Assembly: GCA_019309145.1 (NCBI GenBank)
Contig: JAFDGR010000010.1
Span: 1 to 36,589 of the forward strand
Source of the DNA: Deltaproteobacteria bacterium
GTDB lineage: Bacteria > Desulfobacterota > DSM-4660 > Desulfatiglandales > Desulfatiglandaceae
Length of the DNA stretch: 36,589 nucleotides
Direction of reading: 5' to 3'
The notes beneath the pieces are model-generated. The model was not told the DNA's origin. It did no database searches and saw nothing but the letters and a program-made list of their open reading frames with translations. This document shows, piece by piece, positions 16,462 to 27,055 of this stretch. Position numbers and translations under genes: made by a program. Within the stretch, counting starts at the first letter, position 1; every line of letters begins with the position of its first letter.

Positions 16462-18195
16462 ATGTTTAGCCGCTACTTCCAGCAGGAACTGGAAAATCTG
16501 AGGGACCTTGGCCAGGCCTTTTCCCAGGCCCATCCCGCAGTGGCCCCCATGCTGAGCGGAGCGGCCGCCGATCCTGATGTGGAGCGACTCCTGGAAGGAG
16601 TAGCGTTTCTCACGGCACTCCTGCGGGAAAAGCTCGATGACGAATTCCCCGAGATTGTTCATGAGCTGATCCAGATGATCTGGCCCCACTACCTGCGGCC
16701 CATTCCCGCCACGACCATCGTCGCGTTTCAGCCAAAACCAGCGCTGAAACAATCCATGAAGATCCCCGCCGGTATCTCCCTCAAATCCGCGCCCATAGAA
16801 GGAACCGCCTGCACCTTCAGGACCGCCTATGATGTTGATATCCATCCCCTCACACTTCTGGATGCCGCCCTGGATGAATCCGCGGGCCACCCCCCTACCA
16901 TCCGGCTTGAGCTGAAACTGGACGGCATGAAGCTCGACGAGTGGCAACCCGGCGCTCTCCGGTTCTTCCTGTCGGACAGTTTTGCCGGTGCCGCGGATCT
17001 CTCCATGATTCTCCAGCGGCACACGAAGAAGATCACCATCAGTTCTCCGGACGGAGGACGTCCCGTTTTCCTGGAACCGGACGCGCTGCGACCGGTTGGT
17101 TTCTCCCTTGAAGAAGGCCTGATCCCTTACCCTTCCAATTCTTTTCCAGGCTATCGGATTTTACAGGAATACTTCATCTTGCCGGAAAAGTTCCTTTTTC
17201 TTGAGCTTGCTGGCTGGGAAAAATGGGCAGAGAGGGGTGATGGATCACGCGTTGAAATTGTATTTGAACTTGACCAGGCTTCCATCCCCTTTCCACGGGT
17301 CAGGAAAGAAAGTTTTGTTCTTTATGCCACCCCGGTCGTCAATATCTTTTCCCACGAGGCTGACCCCATACGCCTTGATCACCGGAAAACAAGCTACCTC
17401 GTGCGACCCGCCGGGACCAACGTGGATCACTACCAGGTATACTCCCTGAAAAACGTAGTGGGATATGTCCAGGGAACTGCCGAGGAAAGGATCTATCTCC
17501 CGTTTGACCTGTTTCATAGGGAACAGGGGGATTTTTCGGTCTACCACGTGAAGCTGAGAAAGGCCCCTATTGCGGAAGGCATAGATGTCTTCCTCTCCGT
17601 GGCCTATCCACCCCAGGGGAGCATACCGAGGGCCGAAACCCTTTCCATTGAACTCCTCTGCACGAACGGCGCGCTTCCGGAAAACCTGCAACCAGGAGAT
17701 ATCTGCGAGCCCACCAGCAGCTCTCCCGAGTTCGTGACCTTCCGGGATATCAGGCCGGTTACGCCGAACGTTCTTCCCCCCCTGGGCACCAATCTCCTCT
17801 GGCAATTGCTGGGACATCTTTCGCTCAACTTTTTGTCCCTTACCACGGCGGAAAATCTGAAAGCTCTCCTGGAACTCTATATTTTTTCCGAAAGTCGTGA
17901 CCGGCCTACTGTGCTCGCCAATCAAAAAAGGTTAAACGGAATCGAGGCGGTAAGCACCGTCCAAAAGGACCGTATCGTCAATGGGGCAATCATCAGGGGG
18001 CAGGAGATTGAACTGGGAATGCGGCAGGACCATTTTGCAGGCCCTGGGGACCTGTTCCTCTTCGGCTCTATCCTGGACCAATTTCTCGGCGCTTACGCGA
18101 CCATCAATACCTATACGCGCTTGAGCATCCATGAAAGCATCAAAGGGGAGACATTCCTATGGCCGCCAAGGCTGGGGAATCATACGTTGATATAA
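16462..18195 (+). CDS. tssF: T6SS baseplate protein TssF
   Basis: A 577-residue TssF/VasA/ImpG protein (Pfam PF05947). Diagnostic stretches are the N-terminal YFQQELENLRDLGQAFSQAHP segment, VERLLEGVAFLTALLREKLDDEFPE, the WPHYLRPIPATTIVAFQP unit and the C-terminal FLFGSILDQFLGAYATINTYTRL. TssF forms a dimer that binds TssG to make the baseplate wedge. The terminal 37 bases overlap the start of tssG in another frame, so the two are likely translationally coupled. No membrane segment. Length is in the usual range. Confidence 0.95.
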   Translation: MFSRYFQQELENLRDLGQAFSQAHPAVAPMLSGAAADPDVERLLEGVAFLTALLREKLDDEFPEIVHELIQMIWPHYLRPIPATTIVAFQPKPALKQSMKIPAGISLKSAPIEGTACTFRTAYDVDIHPLTLLDAALDESAGHPPTIRLELKLDGMKLDEWQPGALRFFLSDSFAGAADLSMILQRHTKKITISSPDGGRPVFLEPDALRPVGFSLEEGLIPYPSNSFPGYRILQEYFILPEKFLFLELAGWEKWAERGDGSRVEIVFELDQASIPFPRVRKESFVLYATPVVNIFSHEADPIRLDHRKTSYLVRPAGTNVDHYQVYSLKNVVGYVQGTAEERIYLPFDLFHREQGDFSVYHVKLRKAPIAEGIDVFLSVAYPPQGSIPRAETLSIELLCTNGALPENLQPGDICEPTSSSPEFVTFRDIRPVTPNVLPPLGTNLLWQLLGHLSLNFLSLTTAENLKALLELYIFSESRDRPTVLANQKRLNGIEAVSTVQKDRIVNGAIIRGQEIELGMRQDHFAGPGDLFLFGSILDQFLGAYATINTYTRLSIHESIKGETFLWPPRLGNHTLI

Positions 18196-19187
18196 GAAGA
18201 GAATTCCTTGCCAGGCCGCATGCGTTCTCTTTTTTCCAGATCATGCGCCTGCTTCGTTTCCTGGAAAACAGGCGACTCAACCGAGGTACGCCGGGCAGCA
18301 GGAACAATGCCAACATAGCAGTGCGACCGGAACTTTCCCTGGCGTTTCCCGCCGCTGACGTCACAAAAATCGAACCGGCTGCCGAAGAAGAGGAGGGATT
18401 CCTTGTTACTGCCACGTTCCTCGGTCTCTATGGCACCTCGTCACCGCTGCCCACCTTCTATACCGAGGAACTCCTGGAAGAGGCTGCTGAAGATGAAAAC
18501 GTCACCCGGGATTTCCTCGATATCCTGAACAGGCATCTTTACCACCTCCTTTTTCGCTGCTGGACAAAATATCGTCTCTGTGTGCAGGTGGTTGAGGAGG
18601 AAGATCCGAACCAGACCCAGAAGCTTTTCTGTCTCCTGGGCCTGGGAGATGAAAACGTACGAAAGGCAATCCCGGATAGTTATCACTTCATCCGGTACCT
18701 TGGCCTCGTTCTCCAGCACCCCCGTTCGGCCCTGGGGCTGAGAACGGTGCTCGCGGACGCCCTGGGGGGGATCCCCATAGACGTTGTCCCTTGCCTTCCC
18801 CGGATGGCCAAAGTCCCCGAAGACCAGAGGTGTTGCCTCGGATCCACCGGGTCCATGCTTGGCGAAGATACGTTTATCGGCGAAGCGCTCCTCGACCGGA
18901 CGGGAAAATTTCGACTCATAATCGGCCCGGTTTCCGGGAAAGCGTTTCGCGAGCTCCTGCCGGGGAGCGCAAAGCACCGGCTCCTTACTTTCCTGACCGA
19001 TTTTTACCTGGCTGCTCCGCTGGAGTACGACCTCGAAATCACCATAGAGGCCGGGGAAGTGGAAACAGCGTGTTTGGGTGGTCCGCAATGGGCGCATCTC
19101 GGCTGGAATACATGGGTATTTTCGCGGGAGTTCCGGGAAGAAACAACCGTCATCTTTCAACCCCAAAAGAGTGAAAAAGGAGCATGA
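18159..19187 (+). CDS. tssG: T6SS baseplate protein TssG
   Basis: A 342-residue TssG/VasB/ImpH protein (Pfam PF06996). The LARPHAFSFFQIMRLLRFLE start, the TATFLGLYGTSSPLPTFYTEELLEE motif and the C-terminal LGWNTWVF segment are characteristic. It binds the TssF dimer and the TssK trimers in the baseplate. I kept the ATG at 18159, inside the tssF end, because AAAGGGGAG lies eight bases upstream and the N-terminus begins at the expected point. The stop is separated from the clpV start by a single base. Confidence 0.94.
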   Translation: MAAKAGESYVDIRREFLARPHAFSFFQIMRLLRFLENRRLNRGTPGSRNNANIAVRPELSLAFPAADVTKIEPAAEEEEGFLVTATFLGLYGTSSPLPTFYTEELLEEAAEDENVTRDFLDILNRHLYHLLFRCWTKYRLCVQVVEEEDPNQTQKLFCLLGLGDENVRKAIPDSYHFIRYLGLVLQHPRSALGLRTVLADALGGIPIDVVPCLPRMAKVPEDQRCCLGSTGSMLGEDTFIGEALLDRTGKFRLIIGPVSGKAFRELLPGSAKHRLLTFLTDFYLAAPLEYDLEITIEAGEVETACLGGPQWAHLGWNTWVFSREFREETTVIFQPQKSEKGA

Positions 19188-19188
19188 G

Positions 19189-21822
19189 ATGGTAAGCGTA
19201 GATATCAAGGCCTTGCTGAATCGACTGAACCAGTACTGCACCCGCTGCCTTGAAGCGGCAGCAGGATTGTGTGTTTCACGGACCCATTATGAGGTAACCA
19301 TAGAACATTTTCTCGCCAAACTCCTGGAGGAACCCCAATCCGATGTTCCCCTGATTCTGCGGCAGTTTGACATCGACGCGGGTAAAGTGAAAAAGGCCAT
19401 TGACCAGACCATCGAGGATTTCCGCACGGGAAACGCGGCCAAACCGGTTTTTTCCCCGCTGCTCATGGAACTCTTCCAGGAGGCATGGCTGGCCAGTTCC
19501 GTGGACCTTGGAGAAGGGAGGATTCGCTCAGGCGGGCTCCTGGTGGCCTTCCTCAACAAACCGACCCAGTTCGCCACCGGCTATTATGTGGACCTTCTCA
19601 GTCCCCTGAGCCGGGATGCTGTTCTTGCCCAGTTCCATGAAATCATCGCAAAATCCATTGAACAGCCCGCGGCGGGGGAACGCCCTGAACGGGAAGCGGC
19701 ACCATCAGGGGACGGAACGGCTCTTGCCCGATTCTGCGTTGATTTTACGCAAAAAGCGGCCGCAGGGGAAATTGATCCGGTTTTCGGGCGGGATCGGGAA
19801 ATCCGCCAGATGGTCGATATCCTCGCCCGGCGCAGAAAAAACAACCCCATCGTTGTTGGGGAGGCCGGTGTGGGGAAGACCGCCGTGGTGGAAGGCCTGG
19901 CCCTGCGCGTGGTGGAAGGGGATGTCCCTGACCTCCTCCGGGATGTTTCCATCGTGGGCCTTGACATGGGCCTCCTGCAGGCGGGCGCGGGCGTCAAGGG
20001 AGAGTTTGAAAATCGTCTCAAGTCGGTCATCAATGAGGTCAAATCCTCTCCCAAACCCATCATCCTGTTCATCGATGAGGCCCACACGCTGATCGGGGCC
20101 GGAGGTTCCGCCGGCGGAGGGGATGCCGCAAACCTCCTCAAGCCCGCCCTGGCCCGCGGAGAACTCAGGACTATTGCCGCGACCACCTGGTCGGAATACA
20201 AGAAATATTTTGAAAAAGACGCGGCCCTTGCCCGGCGTTTCCAGCCGGTAAAGCTGGACGAGCCATCCGTGGAGACCGCGGCCCTGATCCTCCGGGGTCT
20301 CAAGGAAAAATACGAGGAAGCGCACGGCGTGGTGGTCCGCGATGACGCGGTGGAGGCGGCCGCGGAGCTCTCCAGCCGGTACATCTCGGGACGCCAACTC
20401 CCGGACAAGGCCGTGGACCTGCTGGATACCAGTGCGGCACGGGTCAAGATCCTCCTGACCGCGAAACCGGATGTTATTGAAGACAGGGAGCGATCACTAC
20501 AAGCCCTGGAACGGGAAAAATCTGCGCTCCAGCGGGATAAGGAACACGGGCTCCAGGTGGATGAGGAACGCCTCTGGAAAATCGATACCCTCCTTACCAC
20601 GATCAATGAAGAACTGGCCGAACTCAAGGAACGCTGGCTCAAGGAAAAAGAGCTTGTGCAGAAAATCATTGAACTGCGCGATGCCCCTCAAGGAAAAAAC
20701 AACGGCGCAGAAGCGGCCCAAGGCAAAAAGGACGACCTCCGGGAACAGATGGAAAAGCTCACCAAGGAACTGGAAGCGGTGCAGGGGGACTCGCCGCTCG
20801 TGCGCATCGAGGTTGACCCCGACATGGTCTCAAAGGTAGTGTCGGACTGGACCGGTATCCCGCTTGGAAAGGTCATGCGGGAAGAGGCCCGGAACGTGGT
20901 CAATCTTGAGGCAAATCTCCAGGAGAGGATCAAGGGTCAGGACCAGGCCCTCGAGAGCATTACCCAAGTGATCAAGGCGTCAAAAGCCGGGCTCAAGGAT
21001 CCTGCCCAGCCCATGGGAGTGTTTCTCCTGGTGGGACCGAGCGGCGTCGGCAAAACCGAGACAGCCCTCGCGCTGGCCGATCTCCTTTTCGGCGGGGAAC
21101 GTTTCATGGTGACCATTAACATGAGCGAGTTCCAGGAGCGGCATACGGTGAGCCGGCTCATCGGTTCCCCGCCCGGCTACGTGGGATATGGAGAAGGAGG
21201 CGTGCTCACCGAAGGAGTCCGCCAGCGGCCATACTCCCTTGTCCTGCTTGACGAGGTGGAAAAAGCCCACCTGGAAGTCCTGAATCTCTTTTACCAGGTC
21301 TTTGACAAGGGATCACTGTCCGACGGGGAAGGCCGGGTCATCGACTTCAAAAATACGGTCCTCTTCCTGACCAGCAACCTGGCGTCAGACGTTATCACCG
21401 AGCTGTGCGCGGGAGAGGAACCGCCGCCCATGGACACGGTCACGGCAGCTATCAGGCCGATCCTCAGCAACCATTTCAAACCGGCGCTCCTTGCCCGCAT
21501 GACCATTGTTCCTTTTTACACGCTGCCGCCGGATATCCTGAAAGACATCGTGGTCCTGAAACTGGACAAGCTGGCGAAGAGAATGGAAGAGACCCACAAG
21601 ACCAGGCTCAGCTATGCACCGGCCGTTGTGGAACAGATCGCGGCCCGATGTACCGAGGTGGAGACCGGGGCGCGCAACATCGACCACATCATGAACGGGA
21701 CCATCCTCCCGCAACTCTCACGGGACATCCTCGCCAGGATGAGCGAGGAAGCCCTGCCCGCGGAAATAACACTGGGTGTGGCCGAAAACGGCGGCTTTGA
21801 GATCAGTTTCCAAGGAGGATAA
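19189..21822 (+). CDS. clpV: T6SS sheath-recycling AAA+ ATPase ClpV (TssH)
   Basis: A 877-residue Clp/Hsp100 ATPase that disassembles contracted TssB-TssC sheaths. Order of domains: N-terminal Clp repeat domain (about 1-155, with the THYEVTIEHFLAKLLEE segment of the ClpV subfamily); first AAA+ module with Walker A GEAGVGKT (224-231) and the ILFIDEAHTL Walker B; a ClpB-like coiled-coil middle domain (about 425-555); second AAA+ module with Walker A GPSGVGKT (616-623) and the GSPPGYVGYGEGG pore loop region; and a C-terminal small domain. The ATG at 19189 has AAAAAGGAG six bases upstream; an earlier in-frame start would lie inside tssG and add 37 residues without family resemblance. Confidence 0.95.
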   Translation: MVSVDIKALLNRLNQYCTRCLEAAAGLCVSRTHYEVTIEHFLAKLLEEPQSDVPLILRQFDIDAGKVKKAIDQTIEDFRTGNAAKPVFSPLLMELFQEAWLASSVDLGEGRIRSGGLLVAFLNKPTQFATGYYVDLLSPLSRDAVLAQFHEIIAKSIEQPAAGERPEREAAPSGDGTALARFCVDFTQKAAAGEIDPVFGRDREIRQMVDILARRRKNNPIVVGEAGVGKTAVVEGLALRVVEGDVPDLLRDVSIVGLDMGLLQAGAGVKGEFENRLKSVINEVKSSPKPIILFIDEAHTLIGAGGSAGGGDAANLLKPALARGELRTIAATTWSEYKKYFEKDAALARRFQPVKLDEPSVETAALILRGLKEKYEEAHGVVVRDDAVEAAAELSSRYISGRQLPDKAVDLLDTSAARVKILLTAKPDVIEDRERSLQALEREKSALQRDKEHGLQVDEERLWKIDTLLTTINEELAELKERWLKEKELVQKIIELRDAPQGKNNGAEAAQGKKDDLREQMEKLTKELEAVQGDSPLVRIEVDPDMVSKVVSDWTGIPLGKVMREEARNVVNLEANLQERIKGQDQALESITQVIKASKAGLKDPAQPMGVFLLVGPSGVGKTETALALADLLFGGERFMVTINMSEFQERHTVSRLIGSPPGYVGYGEGGVLTEGVRQRPYSLVLLDEVEKAHLEVLNLFYQVFDKGSLSDGEGRVIDFKNTVLFLTSNLASDVITELCAGEEPPPMDTVTAAIRPILSNHFKPALLARMTIVPFYTLPPDILKDIVVLKLDKLAKRMEETHKTRLSYAPAVVEQIAARCTEVETGARNIDHIMNGTILPQLSRDILARMSEEALPAEITLGVAENGGFEISFQGG

Positions 21823-21823
21823 A

Positions 21824-24028
21824 ATGACAGAAGCCACGACAAGGTTCACCTTCGTTTCTCAGGCAGTGGAAGAAGATACCTTTGACGTTGTGCGATTCAG
21901 GGGTACCGAGGGTATATCCAGGCTGTACCAATTTGAAATTACCCTGGTATCGGAAGACCCGGAAATTGATCTGCGGGCAGTTCTCCAAAACCCTGCCACA
22001 TTGACCATCATTCGAAATGACGGAGATGATACGGTCATTCACGGAGTCCCCTCGCTGTTTGAACAGCTTCACGAGGACGCTGACCGAATTTTCTACCGGG
22101 CCGTCCTGGTCCCCAGGCTCTGGCATTCCGATCTTTACCGCGAAAACCAGCTCTTCCTCGATAAAAGCGTGCCGGATATTATTGAAGAGATATTGCGTCA
22201 GGCCGGGTTGACCACCAATGATTACGACCTGCGACTGAGAGGGAGCTATGCCCAGTGGGAGTACATTTGCCAGTACGGTGAAACAGATTTTGATTTCATT
22301 TCCCGCTGGATGGAGCGTGAGGGCATCTATTACTATTTTCAGCAAACCGAGGATTTTGAAAAACTGATCATCACCGACAACTCCAGCAGTCATGAAAACA
22401 TTCCTGACCCCAGCACCATTGAATACCACCCCCCGTCAAGCCTACGAGCCCGGGAAGAGGAAGTAGTGAGAGAGCTGATCTGCCGTCAGAAAATGCTCCC
22501 CAACAAAGTCATCCTAAGGGATTATAATTACCGGAGGCCAGACCTGGAGCTCCGGGGAGAGGCTGAAGTGGATTCCCAGGGACGCGGCGATGTTTATTTC
22601 TACGGGGAGCATTTTAAAACCCCCGAAGAAGGAAACGCGCTCGCCTCGATCCGGGCCGAGGAGATCCTTTGCAGGGAAAGGGTGTTCAGTGGTGAAAGCT
22701 CTGCTTCAACCCTTCGTCCAGGGTATCTCTTCCAACTGTCCGGGCATTACCGGGACGCGTACAACCAGCGACTTCTTATCACAGAGGTCGAACATGAGGG
22801 AGACCAGGCCGGTGCCCTTTTCGGAACTGATGAACATGGTGAAGAAACGAGCACAGAAATCACCTATATCAACCGATTTACCTGCATTCCTGCTGATGTC
22901 CAGTACCGCCCGGAACGGAGAACGCCGAAGCCACGTTTTTTTGGGACCATGAATGCAAAAGTGGATGCCTCTGACAATCAGTACGCGGAAATTGATGATG
23001 AAGGGCGCTACAAGGTCAGACTGTTTTTTGACCAGAGTGACCGGGGCACCGGCAAGGCCTCCCGATGGGTCCGCATGGCCCAGCCCTATGCCGGAGAGAA
23101 TTATGGCATGCACTTTCCGTTGCACGGAAATACCGAAGTCCTTTTAACCTTTGTAAACGGGGACCCGGACAGACCGGTCATCGCCGGTTCCGTTCCGAAC
23201 CCGGACACGGCCAGCCCCGTCACTTCCGGTAATCATACCCTGTGCATGATCAAGACCGGCGGCGGCAACCAGATTTATACGGAAGACAAAACCGGAGGCC
23301 AATTGATGAAATTGCAGTCCCCCACCGACAAAACCTTTGTCCGGATCGGCGCTGCAGACTCCGGGGGACCTTCCGGTATTGAGATCTCAACGAAAGCAAA
23401 CCAGAAAACCAAGATTGAGCAAAAACGATCACTTGAAGTGGGTGGTGATACCGATGAACACTTCAAGGGTAACGTGAAAACAAAAACCCAGGGTGACAAG
23501 CAGTCAACAACCTTCGGCAAGACAGAGAGCAAAAAACTTTCGGAGGCCAAATCAACGACCGTGGGAAATGAGGAAATCCTCAATCTCGCCGGGCTCAAAC
23601 TCACCACCATAGGACAGAGTGAACAGACCAAGGTCGCCGGTGAGAGAGCGCTCTATGTTGGCTCGGTTGATATTACCGGCATTGCCGGGAACACGAGTAT
23701 CTGGGTCGGCACAAAGAGCCAGATAACCATCGCGGCGGTAAGTGAAATTTATGTGGGGGGAAAAAGCGAGGTATTTATCGGGGCCAAATCATCCGTTGCC
23801 GTCGGTGGGGCAAGCGAAATCTTTATCGGCCTCAAATCGGATATTAAAATAGGCGGTCTTTTTGAGTTGGTTGTTGCAGCAAAACTGGCCATAACCGTTG
23901 CAGCCAGCCTGGAACTTGCCGCCGGTCCAAAGTTAGTGAACACCCCCACAGGTATAAACAATGAAGGGATTAAACTGAGTCAATCTGCCATCAAGAGTTC
24001 CATGGCGGGCCTCACTAACTTCCTATGA
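21824..24028 (+). CDS. vgrG: T6SS spike protein VgrG (TssI)
   Basis: A 734-residue VgrG. The gp27-like part covers about residues 1-350 (FRGTEGISRLYQFEITLVSED near the start, and the YCRQ-like QYGETDFDFISRWMEREGIYYYF unit). The gp5 OB-fold follows (about 370-450, RVRLFFDQ-type KVRLFFDQ, SRWVRMAQPYAGENYGMHFPLHGNTEVLLTF, DPDRPVIAGSVPNP). Then comes a beta-helical needle. Residues 624-703 show a strict 8-residue periodicity ending in AAGPK, with a short non-toxic-looking tail, so no effector domain is fused. The ATG at 21824 has AAGGAGG upstream; an earlier in-frame start at 21776 lies within clpV. It is followed by accessory genes that probably dress this spike. Confidence 0.95.
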   Translation: MTEATTRFTFVSQAVEEDTFDVVRFRGTEGISRLYQFEITLVSEDPEIDLRAVLQNPATLTIIRNDGDDTVIHGVPSLFEQLHEDADRIFYRAVLVPRLWHSDLYRENQLFLDKSVPDIIEEILRQAGLTTNDYDLRLRGSYAQWEYICQYGETDFDFISRWMEREGIYYYFQQTEDFEKLIITDNSSSHENIPDPSTIEYHPPSSLRAREEEVVRELICRQKMLPNKVILRDYNYRRPDLELRGEAEVDSQGRGDVYFYGEHFKTPEEGNALASIRAEEILCRERVFSGESSASTLRPGYLFQLSGHYRDAYNQRLLITEVEHEGDQAGALFGTDEHGEETSTEITYINRFTCIPADVQYRPERRTPKPRFFGTMNAKVDASDNQYAEIDDEGRYKVRLFFDQSDRGTGKASRWVRMAQPYAGENYGMHFPLHGNTEVLLTFVNGDPDRPVIAGSVPNPDTASPVTSGNHTLCMIKTGGGNQIYTEDKTGGQLMKLQSPTDKTFVRIGAADSGGPSGIEISTKANQKTKIEQKRSLEVGGDTDEHFKGNVKTKTQGDKQSTTFGKTESKKLSEAKSTTVGNEEILNLAGLKLTTIGQSEQTKVAGERALYVGSVDITGIAGNTSIWVGTKSQITIAAVSEIYVGGKSEVFIGAKSSVAVGGASEIFIGLKSDIKIGGLFELVVAAKLAITVAASLELAAGPKLVNTPTGINNEGIKLSQSAIKSSMAGLTNFL
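23693..23932 (+). repeat. Ten 8-residue repeats in the VgrG needle
   Basis: Ten consecutive octads (VgrG residues 624-703) such as SEIYVGGK, SEVFIGAK, SSVAVGGA, SEIFIGLK and SDIKIGGL follow one another without gaps. The pattern is small/polar, acidic or neutral, hydrophobic, variable, V/I, G or A, then two variable residues. This fits a trimeric beta-helix like the needle of phage T4 gp5. Confidence 0.75.
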
Positions 24029-24105
24029 AATCCACCGTGAGTGACAAAGGCCATAGGTAATATTTTGCAAACACCGCAAACCTTTCCGAGGAGGCTTTTT
24101 TTCAA

Positions 24106-24906
24106 ATGGATAATGAGAAGATCATAGCCACTTCCGGGTCGACCGACAAATCAACAGGAATACCTAAATTTTCAGCGGAAGCAACCATTAAGAAAATACG
24201 GGCTGCTGGGATGAACAATCCTGAAATAGAGGAGGCTATCCGCAGAGCGGAACAGAATTATAATGATGCCTACCGGAAATACGGCTATGCCTTTCCCCCC
24301 ATCGCCCTTCCCAATGAAGAAGAGAAAGCGCGAATGAAGGAAACAGTGCTGGCGAAATACGAGAAGGGAGAGAGTTTTTCGGGAAAGGATTTTTCGGGTA
24401 TTGACCTGTCCGATATGGATTTGCGAGGCATCGACTTCAGGGAGGCATTCCTGGAAGGGGCCAATTTTTCCGGGGCCGACCTTCGGGGGGCCGATTTTAC
24501 CAGGTGTGTCTTGGTGAGGACCAATTTCACAAAGGCATTCCTTCCCTCCGCCAAACTTTCAGAGGCGTGCCTGGGCCAGGCCAACCTCACGGGCGCGGAT
24601 CTTAAAAAGGCGGATCTTACCCGGGCCGTCCTTGTTCAGGCTGATCTCACCGGGGCTATCCTGACCGAATCCCTCCTTGACGAAGCGGACTGTACGCGGG
24701 CGGTTCTCAGGGATGCCAACCTGGAGAAAGTGAGCGTTACAAAAGTCCGCTTCCTGGAATGTGATCTCAGCGGGACGAATCTTGCTGGTGCCAAGGCCAG
24801 CGATGCCATGTTTGTAAGGGCTGTTCTTGAAGGGACTGATTTTTCCAACGCTGACCTGGAGGCCGCCATCTTTGCAGGAGCAACAGGTAGCTCATTAAAA
24901 AAGTGA
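24106..24906 (+). CDS. Pentapeptide-repeat protein, paralogue of the DUF2169 fusion's C-terminal half
   Basis: A 266-residue protein. Residues 21-90 are a helical region with an AEQNYNDAYRKYGYAFPP segment; from about 92 to 262 it is a run of A(D/N)LXX pentapeptides that should fold as a right-handed quadrilateral beta-helix. No signal peptide or membrane segment is visible. Residues 21-258 align without any gap to residues 474-711 of the next protein, so one arose from the other by duplication. GAGGAGG lies 12 bases before the ATG. It is encoded between vgrG and a DUF2169 adaptor, so a role in spike assembly or cargo loading is inferred; a structural or DNA-mimic role cannot be excluded. Confidence 0.8.
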   Translation: MDNEKIIATSGSTDKSTGIPKFSAEATIKKIRAAGMNNPEIEEAIRRAEQNYNDAYRKYGYAFPPIALPNEEEKARMKETVLAKYEKGESFSGKDFSGIDLSDMDLRGIDFREAFLEGANFSGADLRGADFTRCVLVRTNFTKAFLPSAKLSEACLGQANLTGADLKKADLTRAVLVQADLTGAILTESLLDEADCTRAVLRDANLEKVSVTKVRFLECDLSGTNLAGAKASDAMFVRAVLEGTDFSNADLEAAIFAGATGSSLKK

Positions 24907-27055
24907 ATTGGTACATTGAAGATGAAAGTCATCAAGCCACTCAAACAAGGCGTCCTCTACAAGACCTTTGAAAATAACAACAGGCCCTATTTTGTCGTGA
25001 CTGTTTTCAGCTTCTTCCCGTTTACTCCTGCCGGGCACCTGCTCTCCGAGATCGACATGTGGAAATTTACAGCCCGGGAATTGGGAAAAGAGGCCATTCT
25101 TGACCTTGGTATGCCCAAGCCCAGGGGGGAAGTTGTGCTGACCGGGAGTTTTTTTTCGCCAAATGGCAGTCCCGTACCGGGTGGAAAAGTCCGTATCAAA
25201 TTGGCTGGAATTGAGAAGACCCTCTATGTGTTTGGCAATCGCTCCTGGAAACGGGGGTCGGGAGGGCTCATGAAAATTACCGAGCCGGAACCCATAATGA
25301 TCATAGATATCTCCTATGAAAACGCCTTTGGCGGGTCCGGATTTCCGCTCAATCCCGTGGGCAAAGGGTTGGAACTCATTCCCACCCAAAACGGCAAGGA
25401 CCTCCTGCCGTTACCCAATGTCGAAAATCCAGAAGCTCTCATCACTTCCCCCAAGGACAGACCAGAGCCTGCTGGATTCGCTCCCCTTGATATGATGTGG
25501 CCACAGCGGGCTTCAAAGGCGGGAACGTTTGATGAAAAATGGCTCAATGAGCGTTTCCCCGGTCTTGCTGAGGACCTGGACTGGACTTATTACAATACCG
25601 CCCCTGCCGACCAGCAAATAGAAGGTTTTTTCACCGGAGATGAGCCGTTCGAAATCGAAGGAATGCACCCGCAAAAACAATCCCTTACCGGGACTTTGCC
25701 CGGAATCCGCTCTCGCTGTTTCATCAACCAGGAGATCAAAGGCAGGCCGGTCTTCAAAGAAATTGAGCTGCACCCCGACACGGTGTGGCTTTTTCCCCAT
25801 GCTGAAAGAGGGATTGTGACGTGCCGGGGTACCATTGAAACGCTCACTGACGATGCGGACGACATTACGCACCTGCTCGTTGCCTATGAACGATTGTCCG
25901 ACGATAAAAAGCCCCTGGACCACTATCAACACACCCTTGAAAAACGATTGGACAAGGAAAAAGGATACCTGTTTGGACTGAACGAGAAAGACCTGATACC
26001 GCCGGACGAGAAGTCCGGCTTTGCTGAAATCATGGATGACGATGAAACCAGGCTCATTGTTGGAGAGAAACTGCTCGCAAAAAACATGAAAAAAAGGGGA
26101 GAAATAGAAAAGGAAAAAATCAAGGCGAGGCTCAAAGAGGCCGGCATTAATCCTGAAAAGCTCGATCAGGGCCAACCTGCTGCCCCGGAAACAGACCTGG
26201 ATACCATGGAAAACCTGGCAGATTTTGTCGAACAAAGCCAGGCCGAGGCCAAAGAAAAAGCAAAAAAAATTCTGGCAGAGCAGGGACTTGACTATGATCG
26301 ACTTGTGGAAAAAGCCCGGAAACAACCTGCTCTTCGTCTCCGGTTTTCAGCAGAAGAAACCATTGCCCAGTTGAGAGAATCAGGGGAGCTCAACCCTACA
26401 ATGGAAAAGCAGATCCACCAAGCGGAAAAAATGCTCAATGAAGCCTACAGGAACTACGGCCACTATTTTCCCCCGGCACTCCTTTCCTCCGCAGAAGACC
26501 TGGCACGGATGAAAGAGGACATCCTTGCGGGCTACCAAAAAGGAGAAAGCCTGGCCGGCGGGGATTTTACCGGCGTTGATCTTTCCAACCTCGATCTCAG
26601 CGGAATCGACCTCCACGGGGCTTTCCTTGAGAGGGCAAACCTTGCCGGGGCAAATCTTGAAAACGCAGACCTCAGCGATTGTGTCCTGGTCCGTGCTGAC
26701 CTTTCCGGAGCAAATCTCGCTTCAACAAAAATGACTTCAACAGGCCTGGGAGAGGCAAAGCTTGACGGTGCTGACCTGCGAGAGGCAGACCTTGCAAAAG
26801 CGGTACTGGTTAAGGCAAGTCTTCCTAATGCAAATCTCAGGAATGCAAATCTTGAAGAAGCAGATTTTTCAGAGGCAGTACTTACCGATGCAACGATGAC
26901 GGGGGCGGTCATGAAAAAATGCCGCTTTATGGAAAGTGATCTTACCGATGCTACCCTCGCCGGGGCTGATCTCAGCGAGTCTTTTTTTCTCAATGCCTCT
27001 TTGAAGAATTGCGACCTTTCGCGGGCCAATCTCTCTTCGGTCACATTGATCGGAG
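24166..27055 (+). repeat. Tandem gene-segment duplication (24166-24880 and 26341-27055)
   Basis: The protein segment encoded at 24166-24880 and that at 26341-27055 are collinear for about 238 residues with no insertion or deletion, a constant offset of 2175 bases. Shared features include the FSAEETI-type start, the conserved DAYR/EAYR...YG...FPP unit, ARMKE, KGES and then matching pentapeptide register through a KxRFxExDL segment. Confidence 0.8.

Noticed and set aside
19584-20669. Antisense open frame of 361 codons opposite clpV
   Set aside because: Serine/arginine-rich low-information composition and full overlap with the first AAA+ module mark it as a shadow.
24166-27055. CRISPR-like or transposon repeat suggested by the repetitive DNA of the pentapeptide genes
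   Set aside because: Repetition follows the protein pentapeptide register, with no unique spacers, terminal inverted repeats or transposase.
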